DNA of 64,000 bases from Halichondria panicea (lineage: Eukaryota; Porifera; Demospongiae; Suberitida; Halichondriidae), in contig NC_087381.1 of NCBI RefSeq assembly GCF_963675165.1, positions 6,077,378-6,141,377 of the forward strand, read 5' to 3'. Below, piece after piece: positions 11,701-24,100 of this stretch. The number at the start of each line of letters is the position of its first letter. Within the stretch, counting starts at the first letter, position 1. The translations under genes and the position numbers were made by a program. Below the pieces are notes generated by a model. That model was given only the letters and a program-made list of their open reading frames with translations. It was not told the DNA's origin and made no database searches.

Positions 11701-14700
11701 CATGATATAGATCTGTTGGAGTATTATGCCTATCATCCTTCGGGTAAGTTCCTGCTGCTACATCTGACGAGCAACGCAGAATTCTTCACGTTCATTCTTA
11801 TCATGCTTTAATCATACATAATTTTATATCCTGTTTTCATACAGTTGCTAGGATATGGCCAGGGGATAATAATTATAATAATTATAAAAAGAATAAAATC
11901 GTGCTGTATACAACAATCTACATGGGTGTTAAAAGTGCTGATTCAGCCTTACTGTTTCAAAATTTCTTGTTTGTTTTGAGCAAGCAGTGAAGTAATTTTA
12001 GCTTATGTTCACTACATACTAAATAGGACATAATTGATGGGAAGCTCGATATTAGCTAATTAAAGCGGCAAGTACCTCAGTTTGGGATACATTACTTTTT
12101 CAAAATTCCAACTATCGCACACTTTTGTTTTCTGGCTTATTACGTCATCATTGCAAGAGCTGCGATGTTGCTATTCAACCCAGCTTGTTCCTAAGGCATG
12201 TAAGTCGGCTTGTGTAGGGTCAGATTCTGCATAGCTTTTGCTTACCGTGGTGCTAAATCGTTTGCATTGTTTACTCTAGTATAGGTACCAAATGTTAGAT
12301 TAAATTCGTAAGTGTACACTACATGCAGCTTTACTACAAGGCCGTAGCAAGCGGTCAGGCTAGTCAGGTTTTAGCCTAACCACTTTTTGGAGCAAAGTAG
12401 GTAATGGTCGTCATTTTTGAAAATTGCATAATGCTTTCCTGTAATGATTGTAGATTATTGCTAGTTAACTTTTTTAGCAAAATTTATACTTTTGGCCTGA
12501 TCACTCTAAATTTGCTTGCTACGTCCCTGTACTACTCACACCATCGCTTTAGTGCAAGGCCAACGGTAATTCTGAGGAGACCTAGCAATAACTTGAGAAA
12601 GCAGCCACTAATTCAAATCCATGGCTAGAAGCAGCTGTTATAGTTTCATAGCATTGCAACTGTTAAGCGGGAATAGACAGACACACACACACACAGTCAG
12701 CTTTATTGTATTCCTCGTGGTGTGGTTAGCTCTTGAGGCATAATACTACCAACTTTTCGAGGACCATGATTATATCAATATTATTATATGCCTCGGTGTG
12801 CATGCGCAAGCGAGGTATACGGTAGTGTGTCTTTGTGTGTACATGTGTGTGTCTGTCTGCATGTGTACACTGCTACAGCTGCTCAAGGATCAATTAAGTG
12901 CAAGTATTCGTGGATTTGCAAAATAATGCTTTTTTCTCGAGTTAGAATGCCATTGCAGCCTTTTCAGAAGAGTGCGTAGAAACTTGTTCACTGAGTGTTG
13001 CTACTCTACTTAGTAGTTAGCTCTGCACTAGGATGCTAGCTATTGGTAGCTGGATGCTGTTCCAAGAGTTGAGAACTAAGAGAGCTGTAATTAAGGCTCT
13101 GCTGATGACTTTTGGCATCGATCGTTTTTAACAACAATCATGGTCGATCGTTACCCACTCTTTGAGTTTTATACAGCACAATTCACAAAAATGTTCATCA
13201 CGATAATTTATAATGTGCATGTGTATAAAAGCTATTCTAGTAGCTTTAGCTTTATGTTAATAATTATGTTATAATTATGTAGCTTTGGCATCTCCACTGA
13301 GGCATCAGCACCCGTGGTGCTAAGGATAATTATATTGCCTCTTATACACAACCGGAAGTATACAATGATTCAAAATATCTTGGAGCATAAGTTTCGAGGT
13401 TAGGTCAATCCGCGTAAAGTTATACGCCTCGAACATTTGACACTATGTACGATTGCTATTTATCTAGTCTAATATTATAATTATAGTGTTCATTCATGCC
13501 ACTTCAAATGATATAGAAGTCAGAAGAGGACCAGCTAATCGAGTCACTGTCCAAGAACTATTAAAACTGCATATTAAGTTGTGTGTCTGGCTACATTGAT
13601 GTTCACGTTACTATAATAATCATTGTTTGCTTTCTCTATAGAACCATCCGTTCGCCAAAAACTGATAAAGCAATACCATCTGACTGACGAGCAACTCAAC
13701 AGTAAAATAGTGGTCACTGATCATGATATTCCCGAACTGGCTTTATGTTTCGATGATACGGTAATCGAACTCTATTCCACTTCCATGGGACTACCTCCTG
13801 CAGAAGCTGCTGATGTGAACAGGTTGTACCATATCGAAGGAAATCAAACAGCCATGATGAAGTGTTTGCAATTCTGGAAACAAAATAAGGGTTTTCAAGC
13901 AACTTACGGAGCTCTACTGGATATGGCACTGAAATTGGAAGAATACAACACGGCTGATAAAATCTGTCAGCAATTGATCCGATGTGAGTACGTAATAGTT
14001 GTGACAAGTACCACATGCATAGGCTCAGTGTAGTCAAGAGTTTATGATAGAGAGAGAGTATCGAACATAGGCATACTGTACATTAGCCTCGAGACCAGGC
14101 CGATTAAAATACGGCCTGGTACCTATTGCATGTGTAATTAATTATAGGCGTGGCCGTCCACGCCCATGTACTATCTACTATTATATGAAGCTTTTTATAG
14201 CCTAGCTAGCTAGCTAGCTAGCTGTGGCCTTCTCTATGGTGTTGTGTTGAGAAGGCTTGCACACGAAGCCAGAAGAGGCTCTCATCTACCTCTATGATGG
14301 TTGGATGGTCGTGATGTTTTGAACTGGGTTTCTGACAGACTATGGCAAGTCTTTGACTTTGTGCTTCCAACTGCAACCATAGGGTCATCGTAGAGGTAGA
14401 TGTGAGCCTCTTCTGGTTTCATAATAGTGTGCAAACCTTCTCGACAACACAATAGAGAATATAAGCCACAGCTTCACAGGAGAGAGAGTTTAAAGACTTA
14501 AAAGGGTTTCTGACAGACTATGGCAAGTCTTTGACTTTGTGCTTCCAACTGCAACCATAGGACCATCGTAGAGAGCCTCTTCTGGCTTTAGACAAGTGTG
14601 TAAGCCTTCTTGACAACACAATAGAGGGCATAAAGCCACAGGAGACAAGTATTTGTTAAAAATAATACGGAAAGAAACTAGTAAACAAACTAGTTTACGG

Positions 14701-17700
14701 TATAATTTTACAAAGGTTTACTAACGTGAACGAATCCCCATATTCTGGGAGACTCAGTTTGCACATGTGCACTATCACCCATGCAATAGAGACCAGGCCG
14801 TATTTTAATCGGCCTGGTTTCGAAGCTAACTGTACATCAGATGTATGCGGAGAGTAACGTGACTTCCTGTATCTGTCACAAGCTTGGAATTTGCACACTG
14901 ACCAATCCAAGCGTGGGTGATGTAATCTATCAACCCATCCAAGTGTGGGTGATGTAATCTACTTTCTTGATAGATTACATCACCCACACTTGGATTGGTC
15001 AGTGTGCAAATTCCAAGGTTGTGACAGATACAGGAAGTCACGTTACTCTCCGCATACATCTGATGTACAGTATGCCTACGTTCGATACTCTCTCCTCTAT
15101 CATATACTCTTGGTATAGTGACTTAGGCCCAATGTGGGCATGAGTGAAGCTGTGTAACAACTTCAATCAAATCAATTTCAATCAGCAAAATCACTCATTT
15201 TATAGGGCACCTATTTGCAATCACTTGTGGTCGGCTGTGGAATGCACCAGACTCATGAAATACATTTTTTGCTTACCACAAGTAACTCCAACCATGTTGT
15301 TACACTATAAAATGGACCGTTTTATGTTATTGGATATCTGGGTGGGCTTCAGCCTTACTGTGCCAGTAATCTAACTCTATATGCCAATACCGAGAGAACT
15401 CTGAGCACTAAGCTGATAGTACCTAGGTACTATCAGCTCTAGGTACTATCAGCTTAGTGCTCTGAGCCGCTGCCCTCGAGAACAAGCGTTCGAAAATAGA
15501 ACGTGTTCGATAATTGGTTGTTTACTATTACGTGTCATGTGACAATCCCCCTCCATCAAATCTGTCAGCAATTTACCCGACGTAAGTATACAATGTATCA
15601 GGCAAGGGCGAGATTTGACTCCCCATGCAAATCAAGCGGCGTTTGCATGCTATCAGGAGCACATGAGAGATGATAATAATAATGTCACTATCGTCTTACT
15701 ATATACATAATTATAGTATTGCTGATTCACTCTCGTGTTTGTAATAATTATGCTAAGTGCATGCTCTGTGATAACGTGTTTGATCTATAGTGAGTATCAT
15801 CAATATTAGACATTGTTTTGGACATAGATATAGACACCTCCAAAACAATGTCTATATTATTATATAGTTGTTTAGTAAATACCCTCAGTCCTTTGCTAAA
15901 TACCCTCAGTTGTTTAGTAAATACCCTCAGTCCTTTGCTAAATACCCTCAGTTGTTTAGTAAATACCCTCAGTCCTTTGCTAATTAATACCCTCAGTTGT
16001 TTAGTAAATACCCTCAGTCCTTTGCTAATTAACCCTTTCCCGGCTTTAGCCGTCATATGACGGCAGCGGTAGTGATAATTTTCAAAAAATCGTTGTGGGC
16101 GCTGTGTTGGAGCTATGCACACACTGTAGGTACCAGCACATGCGCATTGGGCTGCTCTTTCACGTGGTATCTTTAATATCTTGCCTTGAGGTACGCTTGG
16201 TGCAGTACTGTCGAAAGAAAAGTGACCGTTTGATAATGGCTACAAGATCTTCGTAGTACAACCTCAGCGAGGTTCTAGGGCAGCTATACAGTGAGAATAA
16301 CGATGCTTATGGCCTTGTTGAGTAAGAGGACAGTGACTGGGATCATACCAAGAGAGGAAACTACTTTTCAGAGGTCAAGCTATAAACATAGAGCCTGAAG
16401 AGCCGGAGGAAGAAGCTCCTGAGCATGAACCAAAGTCCTGGACCTTGTAAGTAACTATGGAGTATCATATGTAGTCTGGATAGCTTCAGTATGGTATGCT
16501 TAGTCTAGTTAGTACACAAGTGGACATCATGAGCCACCATTGAACTTGTAAACCTGTGTGTAGGTGAAGAAAACATTTCCCGGGAAAAGAGCGTCTGCCG
16601 ATACGACCTCACAGAGAAGTTTCTGCTGATCCTGATTGAACCATGTCACCGTGAGAACATTGAGAACACTTACTTAGTGTTTTTAGTTACTTCATGCCTT
16701 CATACAATATTCTTTATGTTCATAATTGTGAAATGTGTAAAAAAATCGTTAATTAGTGGGGGGTGGTCAGTTGCTAGGTAACGATGATGATGTCATGGTA
16801 CCCCCAGGATCTGGGCTACCTGTAGGAAATAGTTGCAAGTGATTTCAATGCATTGTTCATGAGATATGTATTTTTAAAGAAAAATATGTATTTATTCTGT
16901 ATTTTGTTTTTTTAATTAAAGCCGGGAAAGGGTTAATACCCTCAGTTGTTTAGTAAATACCCTCAGACATTTACTAAATACCCTCAGTTGTTTGCTAAAT
17001 ACCCTCAGTTGTTTACCAAATACCCTCAAATGTTTAGTAAATACCACCAAAACCTTGTGTTTTTGTCATCAATATTTTGACACAAACGACACCCAATATG
17101 CACTAGAGCACTAGCTATTGGTAGCTGTAAGAGTGAAATAAAAGCTGCAAAGCTGCACTAGCTGCAAAACACATATACTTTAAAAAAAATTTTTTTAATG
17201 ATGCCGCTGCACATTAAAAAGCAAGATGCATTCACATACACTATGTTAATTTGCTCTCTAATCGTTCCATAAACACCTTTTTCTACTCTCAGTGCAATGG
17301 CAGATTAAACAACAACCCATAGACGTTCTTACTAAAGTTGGTGAGGAGGTTAAATTCTTCATTGTGACGTCTCCTGGGCAGGTCTTCTCGTATGATTGGT
17401 GCTTTAATGATCAGAGTATATCAGCTGAAAACGTTGACTACAGTGGAGCAAGAACAAGTGAACTGGTCATTTTGAAGTCCTTGTCCAAGCACTGTGGAAG
17501 CTACAAGTGTATTGTCACTGATTCAAATATGCACGTGCACATACCTTCAATTCCTGCATCACTTGAAATTGGTATGTATAGAACAAGTGTACATGTGTCA
17601 ACTGCACATAATAATATTTCTTAATGGTCAATAGGTAATCAGAATAATTTTCTTTACAGATGGAACTCAAATTGAAATCGAAGAATGCAAAATCCTTGGG

Positions 17701-18047
17701 AAAATATTACCAAAATTGACATCCCTGCAAGTTGATGGACTGGATTTGGATATTGAGAAGCTGATTGGAGGAACAAGTACTGTGACTTATGAAGAGCTAC
17801 AAATTGTTCTTAGTCGGTCTGCACAAACATTGTATTTATCAACTGATCTGGAACAAAAGTTGAGAGAAAGTAAGCACTTCATCAATAATTACTATTTATC
17901 AGTAATTACTTCCTTAATCATGCTTGTTCATGTATATTAATTAATCTTGGGGCAGTGGTGAAAATGAAACTTTTATCATTAATAATAAATATTAAATATT
18001 AAATTATGCCTCGGTGCGCATGCGCAAGCAAGGTATATGGTAGTGTG

Positions 18048-18111
<64 letters not shown>

Positions 18112-18116
18112 GTGTG

Positions 18117-18163
<47 letters not shown>

Positions 18164-21100
18164 GTGTGTGTGTGTGCGTGTGCGTGTGCGTGCTGCGTGT
18201 GTGTGTGCAGACTGCTACAGCTGCTCAAGGATGAATCAAGTGCAAGTAAGAGTTTCAATAGGCTTCTAGTCATGTTTTCTTGGATTTTAATTCGTAGATT
18301 TGCAAAATAATGCCTCGTTCTCGAGTTATGCCTAGTTTTGCTTACTTGGAATGCCATTGCAGCCTTTTCAGAGGAGCACGTGGCCAAACTTGTTTACCGA
18401 GTGTTGCTACTCTACTTAGTAGTTAGCTCTGCACTAGAATGCTAGCTATTGGTAGCTGTAAGAGTGATAAGAGAGCTGCAAGGCTCAGCTGCTGATGGCA
18501 GCCAGACTTGAACTTTTGGCATCGATCGTTTTTAACAACAATCATGGTCGATCATTACCGAGTTTACATGCAGCAAGCAATGTTCATCATGACTGTGTAT
18601 ATAAAAGCTATATTAGTAGCTTTATGTTATGTAGCTTTGGCATCTCCACCGAGGCATCATGTAGCACCAACAACTGGTGCTTTTATGTTATTATGAATTC
18701 TCACTGTATCAAAGTGCGGTAAATAAAATAATGTTTCCATATTTTTATTCTCCTCGAAGCCATCGTTCTAATCTAACCATAGTAGCTAAGTAGAATAAAA
18801 TTCATTATAAAATTTTATTAATGTGTTTTCAGGGATACAGGAGGATAAGATCTATGATGAAGCGATGAAAAACAGTGACCAAATTAAACTTTTCTATCTC
18901 AAAATGCTTGCTCTTGGACCAGGACAAATAGGAAAGTCAACATTTATCCGTAGACTGCTTGGAATCATGAAATGGGATATCAATGACGATCTTAAAAATG
19001 GACCGCCTGGTAGCACTGACCTTTCTGAATGTAGAACAGTATTCTTAGACTACAATCAAGAATCCGTAGCTCTGTCAACTGAGCAATCAGCGAGCGCTCA
19101 TTCAAGTGAAGAAAGTTGGCATCTACTTGATAAAGCAGACATAGGGAAAGAATTGAGAGCACTCGTGTCTCTTATAAATGTTCAGACCAAGTCCAGAAAA
19201 GTGAGTGCAATGGCTTCTTCAGAAGAGATGTCTCCAAAATATATTCAACCAATTCGTCTTAGTCAACCATCTGATGCTGAAGAATCTGATCAGCTAATAA
19301 CTGTGTCTACAAATGAAAACATACAAAATGATTTACCATCTTTCGAGCAGTCCCCCCACACTGGCTTCTCTTCAAAAATTCAGGGAATATCTGTAAGCAG
19401 AAGCGAGATCGATGAAGCTTATGAAGAGTTTGAGAACCTACGTTACAAACATTATTCATTAAGTGATTCCCCTGATGATGATCTAAAGTCACCCCATGCT
19501 ATAATCAACATCGCTGATGTTGGTGGTCAGCCGGCTTTTTTAGAAATTCTACCATCCTTGACAATTGGACCGGCAATGTATCTTGTCTTCATGAAACTTC
19601 TATGGGAATTGGATACTCCACAGGAGACAAGATACAAAGGCAAAAATAAAACAGAATCGTCAATATGTAAAAACTACACGTATACACCTGAAGAAGTTAT
19701 TTTCACTGCTCTCTCAAGTATTGCATGTTTTGGTCACTCTGATGAGGAGGTAGAGAAGTATGTAACCGATAATAAGAAAATCAACTCACTTGTATTGATT
19801 ATGGGCACCTATGCGGACGACCTCAAATCTGGTGATGAACAATCTAATACAAAGAAAGTTAATAAAACTAATAAACAACTCGATGCTAAGCTGAGTACTA
19901 CCCCTTTCTATAATGATGGCCGAATTGAGTATTATACAGCACAAGAGAGTGATCCAGAAGTTCTGTTTCCAATTAATAATAAATCTGGGGGCAAACTCGA
20001 AGTTGATGAATATAGAAAAGTCATTACAACCCTTATTAAAAGCAGATTCCGAGAGTATAAAATCCCAGCACAGTGGTTGATGTTTAGCATTTGCTTGAAA
20101 ATTCTTGCTCAGAAAAAAAAAAAGAGTGTCATAGAATTTATAGATTGTGTTAAAGTGGGTGATCGTTTTGGTATGAACGAAGCGACAGTGAGAGTTGCTC
20201 TTAGGTTCCTACACAAGTACATTGGATTAGTGATGTACTTCCAGAAAGACGAAACACTTATGAAGGATATTGTCATCTGCAATCCTCGAGATGTTTTCAC
20301 TTCCATTAGTGAGCTTATTTTCAACATCTATGATCCACCAGAAAGAAATGTACAATCGTCTGTGATCCTCCGCTTCAAGCAAAAGGGTTTCTTTTCTCCC
20401 GAAGATCACATCATTGCTACTAGAAAGAATAATTTACCTATAGAATACTTATTGCCTTTGTTGGAGTATCTAAACATAGCTGTTCCGATGGATGTAGATT
20501 CAATCAAGGGGTACTTTCTTCCAGCAGTTCTTCAAACAGCCACCAGTGAGCTATTGAACAAGCCTCTCGATGGAGCAGATCCTGATCGAGATCCAGAGCC
20601 CCTTTGTATCCAATTTAAAACTGGCTTTGTGCCATTGGGATTTGTTTCTGCCCTAGTTGCTAACTTATTGAAATTGAATGGTGACAAACATGTGCTTAAA
20701 TTATTTAAGAAAGAGAAAGTGTACAAAAACAAAATCACATTTCTATTTAAAGCACGTTACATAATAGTGTTGATATCCCGAGCCAAGTACTGTGAGTTCC
20801 GAGTATCACGAGCAGCTACGGATGGAGAGTTCAGCAGTACCAAATGTTGTACATTGATTATAGACATGCTACAGAAATCAATCAAGAACGTTATAGATAG
20901 AATGAGACAAAGTTCTCTATTCCAGCTGTCGCAAGGCTATGATTTTGCTTTTAAATGCCCTCGAAGCGACTGCAAGGGTAACGAATCATCATTAGCGGTA
21001 ATTAATCCAGGAGATCTTAAAAGCTTGATGTGTGAAAGCTGTGGAATTGCTGTACATGCAACCGGTAAAATGTGTACGTGGTTCACAAAGGTGAGTTTAA

Positions 21101-24100
21101 CAGCTAGTATGTTTTATAATACTTGACTACCTACGTTGTATGCATAACAGTATACTATATAGCTACTATAATGTGCATGCCCTCATGCCATGACAGCTAG
21201 GATCTAATCATATAATTGTGCCAATTATATGATGCCCTCATGCCAATTATTTTACCCTCAGGACCTAGCCATTGATGATGATCAAAAGGTGAGAAATTGA
21301 CGAACAAGGATAAAAATAATTATCCTCGATCTCCTATAATAATTATTATAGACTTTTCTCTGTTTTAAAATGTACGACAACTTTGACTGCGATATAATTA
21401 TGTACAACAGAATTAAAGCTCTTCGGATACGTGCTGGTCTATTAAATGCTCATGAATAATAATTATGTATAGGATCCAGGGACCACCATCGTCCATGAGT
21501 TGATGGTCAAGCATGGAGTCACTGACGAGCAGTTGGATCGAGAGATTGAACAAGACGACCTTGCTCCAGTAGCTATGCACTTTGATGATGTGGAGCTCTA
21601 CCTCAACCCACTGAAGTTAACTGCCAGTGAACAAGCTGACGTGAGGCAAGAGAATTATTTAAGTAGAAGCAATCAAGGGGCAGTGATCAACTGTTTGTCA
21701 ATCTGGAGGGGTCACGAACCTAGCAAAGCAACCTTTAGAGCACTGATTAGGATCTTATTGGATCTGAGGAAGGAAAAGATTGCTACCAAGATCTGTCAGT
21801 ACTTGAAAGAAAAGGTATTTTCTTTGCACTGTATATAATTATAGCATCATGCATGCATGTATTATATACAGTATAATTATTTACTGCTGCGCATGCAACA
21901 TTTCAAAATGCACACTTTTGCATTTTGTACAGACGAGTATACTTGTGCAATAGATGCACAGTTCTATTTGAACAACTATAGCTATAATTATGCGTAGAGA
22001 ATAGCCAGTTTGTCACTTTGACCAAAAGCTTGGAGCTTGTACAGTAGTATTAAAGATCAGTGGCGGATCCAGGGGGAAATCCCAGGGTGCCACGGACCCC
22101 CCTTTCAGTCTAGCTATTATGGCTTTACAGCTACCATCTAGCTATTTATCTCAGTTTGTAGCTATTTGTAATTTGATTTAATGATTGTACCTGTTGTTTT
22201 GATGTATCAACTGTCAAAGAGTGCTCCAAAGTCAAAGGTTAGCTAGTTGACTGTTCGTAGCAGCTAGCTAGCTCTACACAAGTCTATTATGGAACTCCCC
22301 CTGGCTGAGAATGGGATTTTCCCTAGTGTTTACTGCCTGTGACCGGAAGTGGGCGTAACCCCAAAAAATTTCGCGCTACGCACTCGTTAGTTTGGAGCCC
22401 CCCTTTCATTTTTCCTGGATCCGCCACTGAAGATGTTCAACAGCAGAATGATAACTATTAACAGCAATAAGGTACTGTGATAGCAACTAGTACACAACAA
22501 TAAGTGATGACTTACATACAGAAACAGAGTTTTGGAATGTTCTCCCCAGAGATTGCTTTAGTAGCTATTGCAACAAAAGAAATAATTACTGATAAACCTT
22601 AACACAAAATTAAAACAGGTACTAACAGAAAACATACATAAATCAACGCTATATATACGTATAACTTGTAACAGTTTGTATAGAATGTGCAAGAAAATTA
22701 CTGCTCTATACTCCTTACAGGACTACGAAACATTCGGAGAGGAGTACCTGGTGCAAGGTATGGGAATACGCTATCATAGTCATGTAAATTATACCTTGGA
22801 GGGCTTTATATTAAGTCACTCATGCAGTCGGGGTGTACATTATACATGGACCACCACTGAGCCTATTATTATATATACACAGGATTTAGTTCAATAATAC
22901 CGTGTGAACAGAACTCTCTTGATGATGTTTACAGTCTATTAGACTAAGTGTTAAAAGATCCAACTTTTTCCTCTCAGTATCTCAGACTGCCAGGAAGAGT
23001 GACTTAACCACACAGAGAGGTTTGTATATAGTGCATTCTATTTGTAATTATACTATACGTACATATAGCTATATAGCTACCTTAAACTACAGACAGTCCT
23101 AATTATGTATAATTATAGGTGTAATGTATTGTGCAACCAAAGATATCACGTTGTATGTTCTCATGCAGCTTCTAAAGAATTCTCTACTGGAGGGAATAAA
23201 GTGTCAACACGCTATGATTCTGAATCCATTGTGAAGACCTCATCATCAGGTTTGATTGTTTCCTAACTATAACACTGTTATTCACTGAACTCTTAGATGA
23301 GGGGTCCTTGTCATCAGAAAGGCTCCAATACTCAGCAGATCCAGTCCAGAGAGTAGGAGCTACAATATTATCAACAACTGATAGAACCAAAGACCGTACT
23401 GAAAAAGGTAAAGTCACTGCAGATAACTAGTTGTGTATAATGTATATTGTCATTCATGCATGTATAAATGGTGTTTTCGTTTGTTGGATAAAAGTACAAT
23501 GTCATAATTATTGTTCTCAGTGTCAGGCTGTACTAAAGGGAATGAACAGGCAATGAGTACAGATAGAAAGCGTAAACACACCGAATCCATTGTGACGCCA
23601 TTATCAGGTTTGTTTGTTAAAAAGCTATAACATTGCAGTTAATTGAACACTGTCTATTTTATAGATGATGAGTCAACGAAAAAGCGAAAGTGTACAGCTT
23701 CAGCTAGTGATCGAATATTCGAAGTACATACTACAACTCAAAGAGGTAATTTAAATCTGCTGCTGAATCAGTATGTATATACGTTTATGATGCTATAGTC
23801 TAAATTGCATGTTTACGTCACTGAATAACTGCTCATCGCCTCTATATAATTATAATTATATAGCTAATCGAATCACTCTCCAAGATCTAATAGAGCGATA
23901 CCGTCTGACTGACAAACAAGTCAACAGTGAAATCAAGAAAGCTGATACTCCCGTTGTAGCCCACTGTTTTGATAATGTGGAACTTTATTCGAGTGCAATG
24001 GAACTAACTACTGCTGAAGAAGCTAATGCGCGTCGTGTAGATGGCAATCAAACAGCCATTATGAAGTGCTTGCAAATCTGGAAACAGCGTAATCCTTCTC

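Larger units (their letters stand above)
9645..13990 (+). repeat. Segmental duplication, copy 2
   Basis: This is the counterpart of 1068-4980. Relative to copy 1 it gained the MITE at 9671-10010 and the element at 12788-13305. It carries death-domain exons A2 and B2. Similarity spans introns as well as exons, so the duplication is genomic rather than retrotransposed. Confidence 0.8.

Noticed and set aside
15748-16122. Minus-strand 124-codon repeat ORF and plus-strand 80-codon partner
   Set aside because: Both are products of the 21-bp minisatellite and run into a transposon end.
18004-18387. Cys-Val and Thr-His ORFs
   Set aside because: They come from the TG microsatellite of the transposon at 18006-18657.
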